Assembly: GCF_036785885.1 (NCBI RefSeq)
Contig: NC_092322.1
Span: 12,422,466 to 12,486,465 of the forward strand
From: Coffea arabica
Lineage: Eukaryota > Streptophyta > Magnoliopsida > Gentianales > Rubiaceae
Direction of reading: 5' to 3'
DNA: 64,000 nt
The notes beneath the pieces were generated by a model, which made no database searches, had not been told where the DNA came from, and saw only the letters and a list, made by a program, of their open reading frames with translations. The position numbers and the translations under genes are program-made. Shown here piece by piece: positions 54,957 through 64,000 of the stretch. Positions within the stretch are counted from its first letter, which is position 1; the number at the start of each line of letters is the position of its first letter.

Positions 54957-57072
54957 TTAGAAATGCAGGCTAAAACTACTGCTGGTGCTAATATTGGCAG
55001 AGTTCAGAGTTGCAGCTGCATTCATGCTAACAGATGTAGTAGCTTGAGCATCACCAAGGGCTTGAACAGGAGTTGTTGACAGATGATTAGTTGGTTGAGC
55101 AAGTTCTGGTGCAACTCTTCTGCGAGAACCTGTTGCAGCATTTGTCGAAGTAGCATTTGAAGGCCTTCCTCTCTGCAGTTGTTCAAAATAGAAGAGTTTG
55201 TGCCTTATTGAATATATATGTAGTAGCACTAGATTGGATTTCATAATAAAAGAGCCCGTACCTTTCTTTTAGAGGCAATTGTACCTGTTTGTACATTAAC
55301 TTGAACATTTATGGCAGCATTTCCAGTAGAAGGATTTGAATTGCTACCTATACTTGAATGCACAACAGGCACATTCCCATGTGCATGATCCTGTCATAAT
55401 AAATTTACATGTTAATGTAATATGATTAGGTAACACTAAGGACTAATTGCGTAATTGAAAGATGATTTATACCCAGAGAACAGATCATTTCAGTCCTAAA
55501 TTTGCAATTCCTCTGCCTGGTTTCCCTCTTCTAGTTGGCATCTGTCATGAAGTAAACAACATAAGCAGTTGATGAGTCAAGCAAGAACATTTAATTTGTA
55601 CAAATATGTGTATGATGATACCTGTTGAGCATGAGTATTAGCCGGATTCTTTCTTTGCATAGGAGCTCTTTGACATGTTCTCATGTTGTGACCAAACTGA
55701 CCACAATTTCCACACTTTAAAGTACTAGACCTTTTTGGTTGAGATGAAGGCCCTTCATCAGGTTCTCTTCTTCTGTTAACTCTAGGTCTACCAGGAACTC
55801 TTCTCAAAGGAGGGGGCAATACAACCTTAGGGATAATTTCATGCATAGGAGGCCACATCTTTTCATGAGGTATAGGATGAATCATAGAAGCATATGCCTT
55901 CAGGTAAATGTCTTTGGAGAACCAATGATCACAGTAATCTTCCAACTTTTCCCTTTTGTAGATGATGCCAAGTGCAACATGTTTGCAAGGAAGTCCAACT
56001 AATTGGAAGGCACCACCACAGTCACAGGTCCTTTGGTTTAAATTGACTACGAACGATCTGTCCATATCACCAACCTCAAATGTATTATCACTTGCCATAG
56101 TCAGGGTACAATGCCTTGATGCTTGAGCAATTTTTTTGAGCTTTTCAGCAAATTTTGGGGTGATTCTGTTAGTTAATGTGCATCCCTTTTGGTATCTCTT
56201 ATGCATTTTCTTCATGAACTTTCTTCTCAAACCTTCAACAAGGGTAAGTATGGGTTTGCCTCTGAGGTCACCAACCCATGAATTAAATGATTCAGTGAAA
56301 TTATTTGTGACATGGTCACATTTAATTTCTTTTAGAAATGCATATCTACACCAGGCTTTCTTGGGAATTTTGTCCAAATATTTCCAAGCCTGTATGTTGA
56401 TGTCTTTAATGGTTGACATTGCTTCATTGTGGCTTTTGTGATCAAAACTCTTTGCTGTCTTCCAAAAGAAACAATTAAGCAGCATGCCTGGAAATTGCTG
56501 CTTGAAGTTGCTGCAAATGTGCCTGCAACAATATCTGCCACTAGCATTTGGAAATATCTCCTCATAAGCAAGGTTGAGCCCATAAAACAGCATAATTCAT
56601 GAGTCAAAAAAGCTATTTCAGATCCTTTAACAAGTCCAAGCAAAGAGTAGGTTGTTCTGAGCAGTACCTTTTGCCTATTACTCATAAAGGTTAAAGGTAA
56701 GTGGCTGTTGAATGGTCCAAAAAACTCCTCAAAAAAGTGAAAGAACCAGCCCCATGTTTCCTTGTTTTCACATTCGGCTACAGCAAATGCAATTGGAAAT
56801 ATACTATCATTGCCATCTAAGGCCACTGCTGTGAGCAAAACACCACCAAAGGGACCCTTCAAGTGACAGCCATCAAAGCCAATGAATGGCCTGCAACCTT
56901 CAAGAAAACCAGTTTTCTATGCTCTAAAACTAACAAATATTCTTAAAAATCTGGGCTATACAAGGAGATTTGGCCTATCATAATGTATTTTGCAAATGCT
57001 TTGTGGATTATATTGTCTTAGAAGTACAGCATACTTTGGTAATTTGCTATAAGAATCAATGAAATTTCCTTG
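54957..57072 (-). pseudogene. MuDR transposase, catalytic and C-terminal part
   Basis: In order on the minus strand are GFDGCHLKGPFGG (first catalytic Asp region), the MULE core AECENKETWGWFFHFF, LTFMSNRQK, CRHICSNFKQQFPG, NNFTESFNSWVGDLRGKP, a SWIM zinc finger (CDCGGAFQLVGLPCKH) and a CCHC knuckle (CGNCGQFGHNMRTC). A Thr/Asn/Ala-rich tail follows in further exons to 54957. In FMSNRQK the usual second catalytic Asp (SDRQK) is Asn. Two stops occur between RPNLL and KTGFL (about 56918-57000), and the frame changes after RQK. The protein cannot be active as it stands. Confidence 0.8.
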
Positions 57073-57358
57073 TGTGAATTTCAGAGGAAGAGAATAAATT
57101 CCCCATATTTTTATTCATCAATCGTAAGGGTATATATACAGGTATAGACATCCTATACTAGGAAGATATCCTATTACAATAAATCAGTCCTCTAATTCCT
57201 ATAATTTAGGCTACAAACTAGCCTACATTTGTTAGCTATCTAATCCCTACAAATCAGCCTATATCAATCTGTGACAGCTATCTAATCCCTACAAATCAGC
57301 CTGCATATAATCTGTAACATCTAATCCCTACAAATCATCCTGCATATAATCTGTAACA
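57073..57358 (-). repeat. 3' LTR of the Copia element
   Basis: 286 bp, direct repeat of 61813-62098. The right part holds three tandem lines of CTAATCCCTACAAATCA. Confidence 0.95.
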
Positions 57359-57365
57359 CTCCCCC

Positions 57366-60300
57366 TCAAGTTGGAGCATAGATATTAATCATGCCCAGCT
57401 TGTTACATAGATAATCAATCCGGACCCCGTTAAGAGCTTTTGTGAATATATCACCTAATTGTTCTCCAGTCTTCACATAACCTGTAGTGATCAAACCTTG
57501 TTGGATCTTTTCACGAACGAAATGACAATCAATCTCAATGTGTTTCGTTCGTTCATGAAAGACTGGATTGGAAGCAATGTGAAGTGCAGCTTGATTATCA
57601 CACCATAGCTTGGCAGGTACTGAGACCTTAATTCCTACTTCACTAAGGAGCTGATATACCCATATGACTTCACACACAGACTTGGCCATAGCTCTATATT
57701 CAGCTTCCGCACTGGATCGTGAGACGACATTCTGTTTCTTACTCTTCCATGAGACCAAATTTCCCCCAACAAAAACACAATATCCTGAAGTAGATCTCCT
57801 ATCTTCCTTACACCCTGCCCAATCTGAATCTGAAAAACATTCAATCCTAGTATGACCATGATTGCCATATAGGATTCCACGTCCAGGAGCACATTTTAAA
57901 TAGTGCAAAACTTGTTCGACTGCTTTCCAATGGTCAACAGTTGGTGAGGACATATATTGGCTTAACACACTCACTGAATAAGCAATATCAGGACGTGTCA
58001 CAGTGAGATAATTCAACTTTCCGATTAGTCTTCTGTACCTCTCAGGATCTGCACACAATTCACCTTCTTTGGTTAATTGTAAATTAGGAACCATTGGGGT
58101 ACTACATGGTTTAACACCCAACTTTCCCGACTCCGACAGTAAGTCAAGTACATACTTTCTCTGTGATAGAAAGATTCCCTTCTTACTCCTGCTAACTTCA
58201 ACTCCCAAGAAATACTTTAACATCCCCAAGTCTTTGGTATAGAACTGAGTATGAAGAAAGGACTATAGAGACGAAATTCCGCTAGAGTCGCTACCTGTGA
58301 TTACAATATCATCCACATATACAACTAACAGAATAATACCTCCATTAGAGTGTCTATAGAAAATAGAATGATCTGACTTGCTTTTCTGCATCCCAAATTT
58401 CTCAATAGCTTGGCTAAATTTTCCAAACCAAGCCCGAGAACTCTGTTTCAAGCCATATAGAGATTTTTGCAGACGACAGACTTTCCCTTTCCCATACCCC
58501 CCTTGAGCAACAAAACCAGGTGGTTGCTCCATATATACCTCATCCTGAAGATCACCATGAAGAAAGGCATTCTTGATGTCTAACTGATGCAGAGGCCAGT
58601 CATAAGCTGCAGCAAGGGAGATAAACAACCTGACCGAAGCAAGTTTAGCAACAGGAGAAAAAGTATCATGATAATCCACCCCATAAATTTGAGCATATCC
58701 TTTAGCAACAAGTCGAGCTTTCAATCGAGAAATGGAGCCATCAGAATTCATTTTGACAGTAAACACCCATTTACATCCAATGGCTTGTTTACCTGCAGGT
58801 AAGGTAACCAAAGTCCATGTACCATTGACATCTAGAGCATTCATTTCCTCAATCATAGCAGTCCGCCATCCGGGATGAGCTAATGCCTCTCGAACAGTCT
58901 TAGGTACAGAAACAGTGTCTAGGGATGTAAGAAAAGCACAAGAAGAGGAAGACAAATGATGGTAGGAAACAACTGAAAAGATTGGATAAGTACATGCACG
59001 TTTACCTTTTCTGTGAGCAATAGGGAGATCAAGATCATCGTTGGCAGCCGGATCTGATGACAAAGAGACTGGTTCATCAGGACATGATTCTGGAGACTCA
59101 AGGACCAAGTCAGAACTGGGCTGATGTGCCCGACGTGAGTAGGTATATTTGATGGGAGGCTTAACCGGTGTAGAAGGAGGCGGACCCGAATTTGGTATGA
59201 CACTATAGATTAACAAATCATCATCCTCCCCTGGACTCACAGAACTTGAAGAGCCTGAAGATGAAGATAAAGGTGTTTGTTCCAAAAAAGTAACATCAGC
59301 AGACACAAGATACTTACCAAGACTAGGACAATAACAACGATACCCTTTTTGCATGCGAGAATAACCCAGAAACATACACTTTAAGGACTTAGGATCAAGT
59401 TTTGTAACTTGAGGACGAACATCCCGAACAAAACAAGTACAACCGAATATCTTTGGTTCTATAAGAAACAACTGTTTATTTGGAAATAGAGTGTGGAAAG
59501 GAGTATTACCAGACAAAACAGAGGAAGGCATACGATTGATTAGAAAACAAGCAGTAGATAGAGCATCAGCCCAGAAACATTTAGGAACCTTCATTTGAAA
59601 TAACAAAGCTCGAGCAGTTTCAAGAAGGTGTCTATTCTTTCTCTCGGCAACCCCATTTTGAGAAGGGGTGTCAACACAAGAGGTCTGATGAAGAATACCC
59701 TGCTCAAGCATGTATTTCTGAAAACTGCTTGAAACATATTCTTTTGCATTATCACTTCGTAAAATTTGTACAGGTTTACCAAATTGGGTTCGAATTTCAG
59801 CACAAAAGGAAGAAAAGTGAAAAAATAGTTCTGAGCGACTTTGCATCAAATAAAGCCATGTCATTCTAGAATAATCATCCACAAAGGTAACAAAATATCT
59901 GAAACCAGTTTTAGAGGTAACTGGACAAGAACCCCAAACATCAGAATGTACTAACTCGAAGGGAGCAGTAGCTCGCTTATTGATTCTAGGACTAGAACTA
60001 AGACGATGATGTTTAGCAAACTGACAAGACTCACAATCTAATGAAGTAATGTTTGAAAACTGAGGACAAAGTTTCTTCAACATAGAAAGCGAAGGATGAC
60101 CCAATCGACAATGTGCTTCAAAAGGAGAGATTGTTCCAGCACAAGCTATAGACCCTGGTTTCGGTGTATCAAGAATGTAGAGACCGTCAGACTCATGTCC
60201 CTCACCAATAATCTTCTTCGTCATGAGATCCTGAAATGAACAATAACCAGGAAAAAATGAGACACAACAATTAAGAGCACGAGTAAGTTTGCTGACAGAA

Positions 60301-61529
60301 ATCAGATTAAAAGATAGTTGTGGTAGACTCAGAACAGATGATAAATGGAGAGATGATGTGGGCTTAGTGGTTCCAGACCCAATAACACTGGATGTTGAAC
60401 CATCGGCTAAAGTAACAGGAGTGATAGATTTATGTGGCTGAAAGTTAGAAAGTAAACTAGGATTACCTGTCATGTGATCAGTAGCACCAGAATCAATGAC
60501 CCATGTTGGAGAAGAGGAAACAAGACATGCATTGGGTTTACCTGTCTCGACAGGAGCAGTAACATGACCGGATGACTGTTTCACTGTTTCTTGAAACTGA
60601 GTCAATCTAGCATACTCATCCGCATATATTGTAACATGCTTGTCAGAGGTCGCACAACTAGATGCAATATGGGCAGAGTGAGCCTTCTTATACTGCAGCT
60701 TCCGACAGTCTCGCTTGATATGACCTGGTTTATGACAGTAGAGACATACAATTTCTCCTTGCTCCTGTCCATGATTGCCAGTATTCTTATCAGAGTGGTT
60801 GGGCCCCGACCCCATGCTCCTACTGTTGCCATTACTCTTGTAGTGTTGTCTTCCTGAATCAGCTGTGGTAGTTCGACTAAGAAGAACACTGTTAGGCTGA
60901 GTAGATAGAACAGGTAACGTATTCTCTGTACGGAGAACCCTTCGAAAAGCATCTTCTAAACTGGAAATTTCTGAACCGGAAAGAATTTGAGATTTAGCAG
61001 TCTTAAATTCAGACGGAAGACCGGCTGGAAAACTCATAACCGCCATCTTCTCTCGCTGATTTCGTTGTTCCTCCACATCACAACTGAAGAGAAGCAGCAT
61101 ATTGAGCTCTTCATATGTTTTCTTGAAGTCCATAAAATAACTGGTGAGAGACTTGTCTCCTTTATCTGCCCTGTAAAAATCCTTGCAAACATCATAGATA
61201 CGAGAGAAATTTCCTTTTCCAGAATATAAGAACTGTAAATAGTTCATTAATTGTTTTACTATCTTACAATGAGTAACCAGACCAACCACCTCACTATCAA
61301 TAGAATTACGGATCTGTATATACAAGCGAGCATCCTCTCTCATCCAAGACAATTTAGAGTCATCCGTAGGTAGATCATCAGTCAGATGGCCATCCATAGA
61401 AATACTGAGCAGATATAATTCAATAGTATTGTTCCAATCAAGAAAATTAATTCCATTTAACTTATGTTCCGTGATTTTTGAAACCAGCGGAACTATATCA
61501 GAAACAACTCCAGGCTTTTTGTCAGACAT
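57366..61529 (-). pseudogene. Copia gag-pol coding region
   Basis: Domains in minus-strand order are a gag (LNGINFLDWNNTIELYL) with zinc knuckle CLYCHKPGHIKRDC, an aspartic protease (WVIDSGATDHM), an integrase with its HH-CC region and DDE core (HSDVWGSCP, FVDDYSR, SQNGVAERKNRH), a reverse transcriptase (KNAFLHGDL, VYVDDIVITG) and RNase H (SDSDWAGCKEDRRSTSGY, SSAEAEYRA). It resembles plant Copia elements of the kind that carry short LTRs. About one break is present. Confidence 0.9.
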
Positions 61530-61812
61530 AATTGCTAAGAAAATTCAACAAGATAACAGATTACCCACAAGAAAAACCTGTTGTAGCCAAGTCCCACACC
61601 TAGATCGATGTTGACCCACAAACAGGTATGCAAATAGCGTCGAGAGACAGAAGAGAGGTGCTGGGTTCTGACCAATTGGTACTACGTACCTCCCTGAGTT
61701 GGCGGTGTCTATAAAGGAACCTCTAAAGCCTGTACCTTGAATATGGCAGCAGCTTCCCTCACACCCAACAACCCAGGAAAAAAATTTATGAACAAACCTT
61801 GCTCTGATACCA

Positions 61813-62098
61813 TGTGAATTTCAGAGGAAGAGAATAAATTCCCCATATTTTTATTCATCAATCGTGAGGGTATATATACAGGTATAGACATCCTATACTA
61901 GGAAGATATCCTATTACAATAAATCAGTCCTCTAATTCCTATAATTTAGGCTACAAACTAGCCTACATTTGTTAGCTATCTAATCCCTACAAATCAGCCT
62001 ATATCAATCTGTGACAGCTATCTAATCCCTACAAATCAGCCTGCATATAATCTGTAACATCTAATCCCTACAAATCATCCTGCATATAATCTGTAACA
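61813..62098 (-). repeat. 5' LTR of the Copia element
   Basis: 286 bp, the near-identical partner of 57073-57358. It is preceded on its internal side by the tRNA-Met primer-binding site. Confidence 0.95.
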
Positions 62099-62103
62099 CC
62101 TTG

Positions 62104-63156
62104 AATCTCCTCTTCTGCTTTCTTTTTTGGTCTAAAAAGCTGCATGTAACTCGGTTTAAGACCATACTTTGTTATCATCTCTGCTTCTATGCCCTGGCTA
62201 GATATGTTAGGATGAACTCTCATCAAAGGCACCAACTTCTTTGCAATCCAATCTGATGTGGCTTCTACATTACTTTTATCCATCACACAAGTATGTTCAG
62301 GTTGGTAAGATTTAATCATAAAGGTGACAGAATCGGCCACCGGACTTGCATGAATTCTCCATTTGCAGCCATCTATACCACAAATAGCTGTCACTCTAGT
62401 TTTCTCATTCTTCAGTCTTACTATTGGAAATCCCTTTTGAATGACATAATCCTTCAAAACTGCTCTAAAGGAGTCCACATTGGTGAATAATTGGCCCTTC
62501 TCAAACTCAATGTCCTCTCTTGGGTTGTACACCCACATTTTTTATCTCATCACTTCTCTCATAGGATCAAGTTCCTGATTAGATTCGGAATCAGGAACCA
62601 CATCACAATTCTCATTTTCTTCAAAATCAGAAAAATTAGTGTCACTAAAGTAACTACTCTCCACTGAAACTCTATCATCATCTATATCACCTTCATTATC
62701 ACTATCAAGCATATGTTCCCATGACTCACCAGAGCTAGAGTCCTCAAATTCATCATCAGAATTTTCAAGGTCAACAACCACCCTTTCATAAGTTTGTTCA
62801 ATGCCTAAATTCTCTTGGGTGTTCTGAACATTGTTATGGTTTAAAGGTCCATCAGGCTTACTTGGAATAATTTCCATATCATACACATGCAAAATGATTA
62901 CAATTCCAGATTGATGCCTTTTAAACATCTCAACTACTGCATTGTCATCATTAGCATCACGCATTTCACATGTTCCAGGAATTTCATGCCTCATATGTAT
63001 CATCATATTCGCATTTCCAGGCATTTCACTCAATGCTTTTTCAGCGACATCATATAGTAAGTTAATGTACAAGTTGCCATTAGGATCAACATTCGGAATC
63101 TTCACTTTCCTTCCCTTGTAATGCACAACCATGTCATAAGAACCATTATTCACCAT
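62104..63156 (-). pseudogene. MuDR transposase, N-terminal DNA-binding part
   Basis: The frame starts MVNNGSYDMVVHYKGRKVKI (PB1-like start common in plant MULE transposases), then an acidic linker (NSDDEFEDSSSGESWEH). After an in-frame TAA (62542-62544) it continues with the MuDR DNA-binding domain (FTNVDSFRAVLKDYVIQKGF) and a C2HC zinc motif (CGIDGCKWRIHAS...EHTC). The frame reaches the Copia insertion at KKAEEEIQG. The second half of the gene lies left of the Copia element. Confidence 0.8.
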
Positions 63157-64000
63157 CCTACATTATTAAAATTAATAGATCAGCACTAACAACCATTAAC
63201 ATGATTCTGTGATGATGAAACACTTTTACTCAATAAATGAATAACAGGGCACAACTCAAAGATCTAAAACTATATTTGGCAGAATAGACAATTTATCTAA
63301 CTTATTGCAGATTATCAAGCATTTTATCAATCATTTAACAACCATGGTCAACATAACAGATGATGAACGTAACAGGTCACTACATGTACCAGTGATCACA
63401 ACTTGTCTAACTACATCATCTATTCAGCTTATCAAGCATTGAACAACTATGATCAACATAACAAATGATGATTTTTGTCATGCTTTTGACTTTAACATCT
63501 AACTAAGTTCATGGTTTTGACATACTCCCTCTTTTTTCTTTCAAATTTACATGATGAACTCTAAAAATTTATATGTTCTGGAAGTAATAGGTCACATTCG
63601 ATCATATTACATTAACAGATAACAGAGCTTGCATACCTTTTTTGTTGTTATTTTTGTGATTTACAACATTCAAAATCTTAGAATTTGCCTTCCATACTCC
63701 CTCCTTTCTACTTCAAAATCATGAAATTAGAGCACTATCATAACTGCCTCACCAGTTGAACGAAAATTGCAAGTTTGTTTAGCTTCTATCTTCACTGCAT
63801 TTCTTCTTATTTTTTTTTCTTCTGCCCGATCCCTTCTTCACAATATGTAAAAACTGATTTGTTGTCTTGTCCCTAATGTCATCAGCAAAATGGTGCCATA
63901 TTGGTGAACGAAATTGGCGCCAGTTGCTTATGCATTTTTTATTAGCAAGATTCCAACTGTTAAGTTGGTTAATGAAATTGAAAGTTCTAATTTGACCCTA
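63157..64000. other. 5' side of the MuDR gene, no coding region seen
   Basis: No gene is supported. The stretch is AT-rich, probably the promoter and subterminal part of the MuDR element. No terminal inverted repeat could be matched to the left side, so the element end is probably outside the window. Confidence 0.45.

Larger units (their letters stand above)
57073..62098 (-). mobile_element. Ty1/Copia LTR retrotransposon, 5.0 kb, very young
   Basis: The element has two 286-bp LTRs (57073-57358, 61813-62098), each TG...CA, and is flanked by CCTTG (57068-57072, 62099-62103). The LTRs differ at one position by eye, which points to a recent insertion, roughly on the order of 0.1 million years at usual plant rates (inference). 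The primer-binding site (TGGTATCAGAGC, minus, 61801-61812) abuts the 5' LTR and a GGGGGAG purine tract abuts the 3' LTR. The internal region codes gag, protease, integrase, reverse transcriptase and RNase H in Copia order. It appears nearly whole, with about one break in the coding region. It sits inside the MuDR transposase gene. Confidence 0.95.
54957..63156 (-). mobile_element. MuDR-type (Mutator) transposon, degenerate, split by a Copia element
   Basis: A mudrA-like transposase gene spans this range on the minus strand, with the Copia element 57073-62098 inserted between its DNA-binding part and its catalytic part. The CCTTG duplication shows a clean insertion. The terminal inverted repeats were not found: the left end may be near 53.66 kb and the right end may lie beyond 64,000. 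The coding region is damaged and the element is not autonomous. Confidence 0.75.

Overview
The window is plant nuclear DNA. Genes are intron-containing and split by GT-AG introns, PPR, F-box and cytochrome P450 genes are present, and the intergenic DNA is AT-rich and full of plant transposons. Protein families and transposon types fit a eudicot, probably an asterid (a Rubiaceae such as coffee would fit), but the species is an inference.

Left part (0.5-25.6 kb), all genes on the minus strand: a nine-exon mitochondrial alanine:glyoxylate aminotransferase (AGT2 type), an intronless DYW-type PPR editing factor, a six-exon apoplastic gamma-glutamyltranspeptidase (GGT1 type), an F-box protein, a two-exon chloroplast P-type PPR protein (EMB2453/PPR5 type) and a tRNA-Trp(CCA). 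AGT2, GGT1 and EMB2453 are also close neighbours in Arabidopsis (At4g39660, At4g39640, At4g39620), so this is an old conserved block. It is interrupted at 14.88-18.75 kb by a small LTR element that carries only gag (TR-GAG type).

Middle part (25.6-53.5 kb), genes on the plus strand: a cytochrome P450 cluster, CYP71AU-like. Four gene copies A-B-C-D arose by duplication of a two-gene unit: A resembles C, and B resembles D. The right unit (C-D, 45.0-53.5 kb) is compact with two intact genes. The left unit (A-B, 28.8-44.9 kb) has swollen: hAT-like elements, a 3.5 kb solo LTR holding a nested Pack-MULE with a captured Agenet-domain fragment, a second solo LTR and small MITEs have all landed in it, and gene B is a wreck. 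The right unit preserves the empty sites, so the order of events can be read. B and D both lack the acidic residue of the P450 I-helix, and A, C and D differ in substrate-recognition regions.

Right part (53.6-64 kb): three tandem hairpins, an RPL10 pseudogene, and a degenerate MuDR-type transposase gene on the minus strand that was split by a very young Ty1/Copia element (57,073-62,098; its two 286 bp LTRs differ at one site by eye). The MuDR element probably runs off the right edge.
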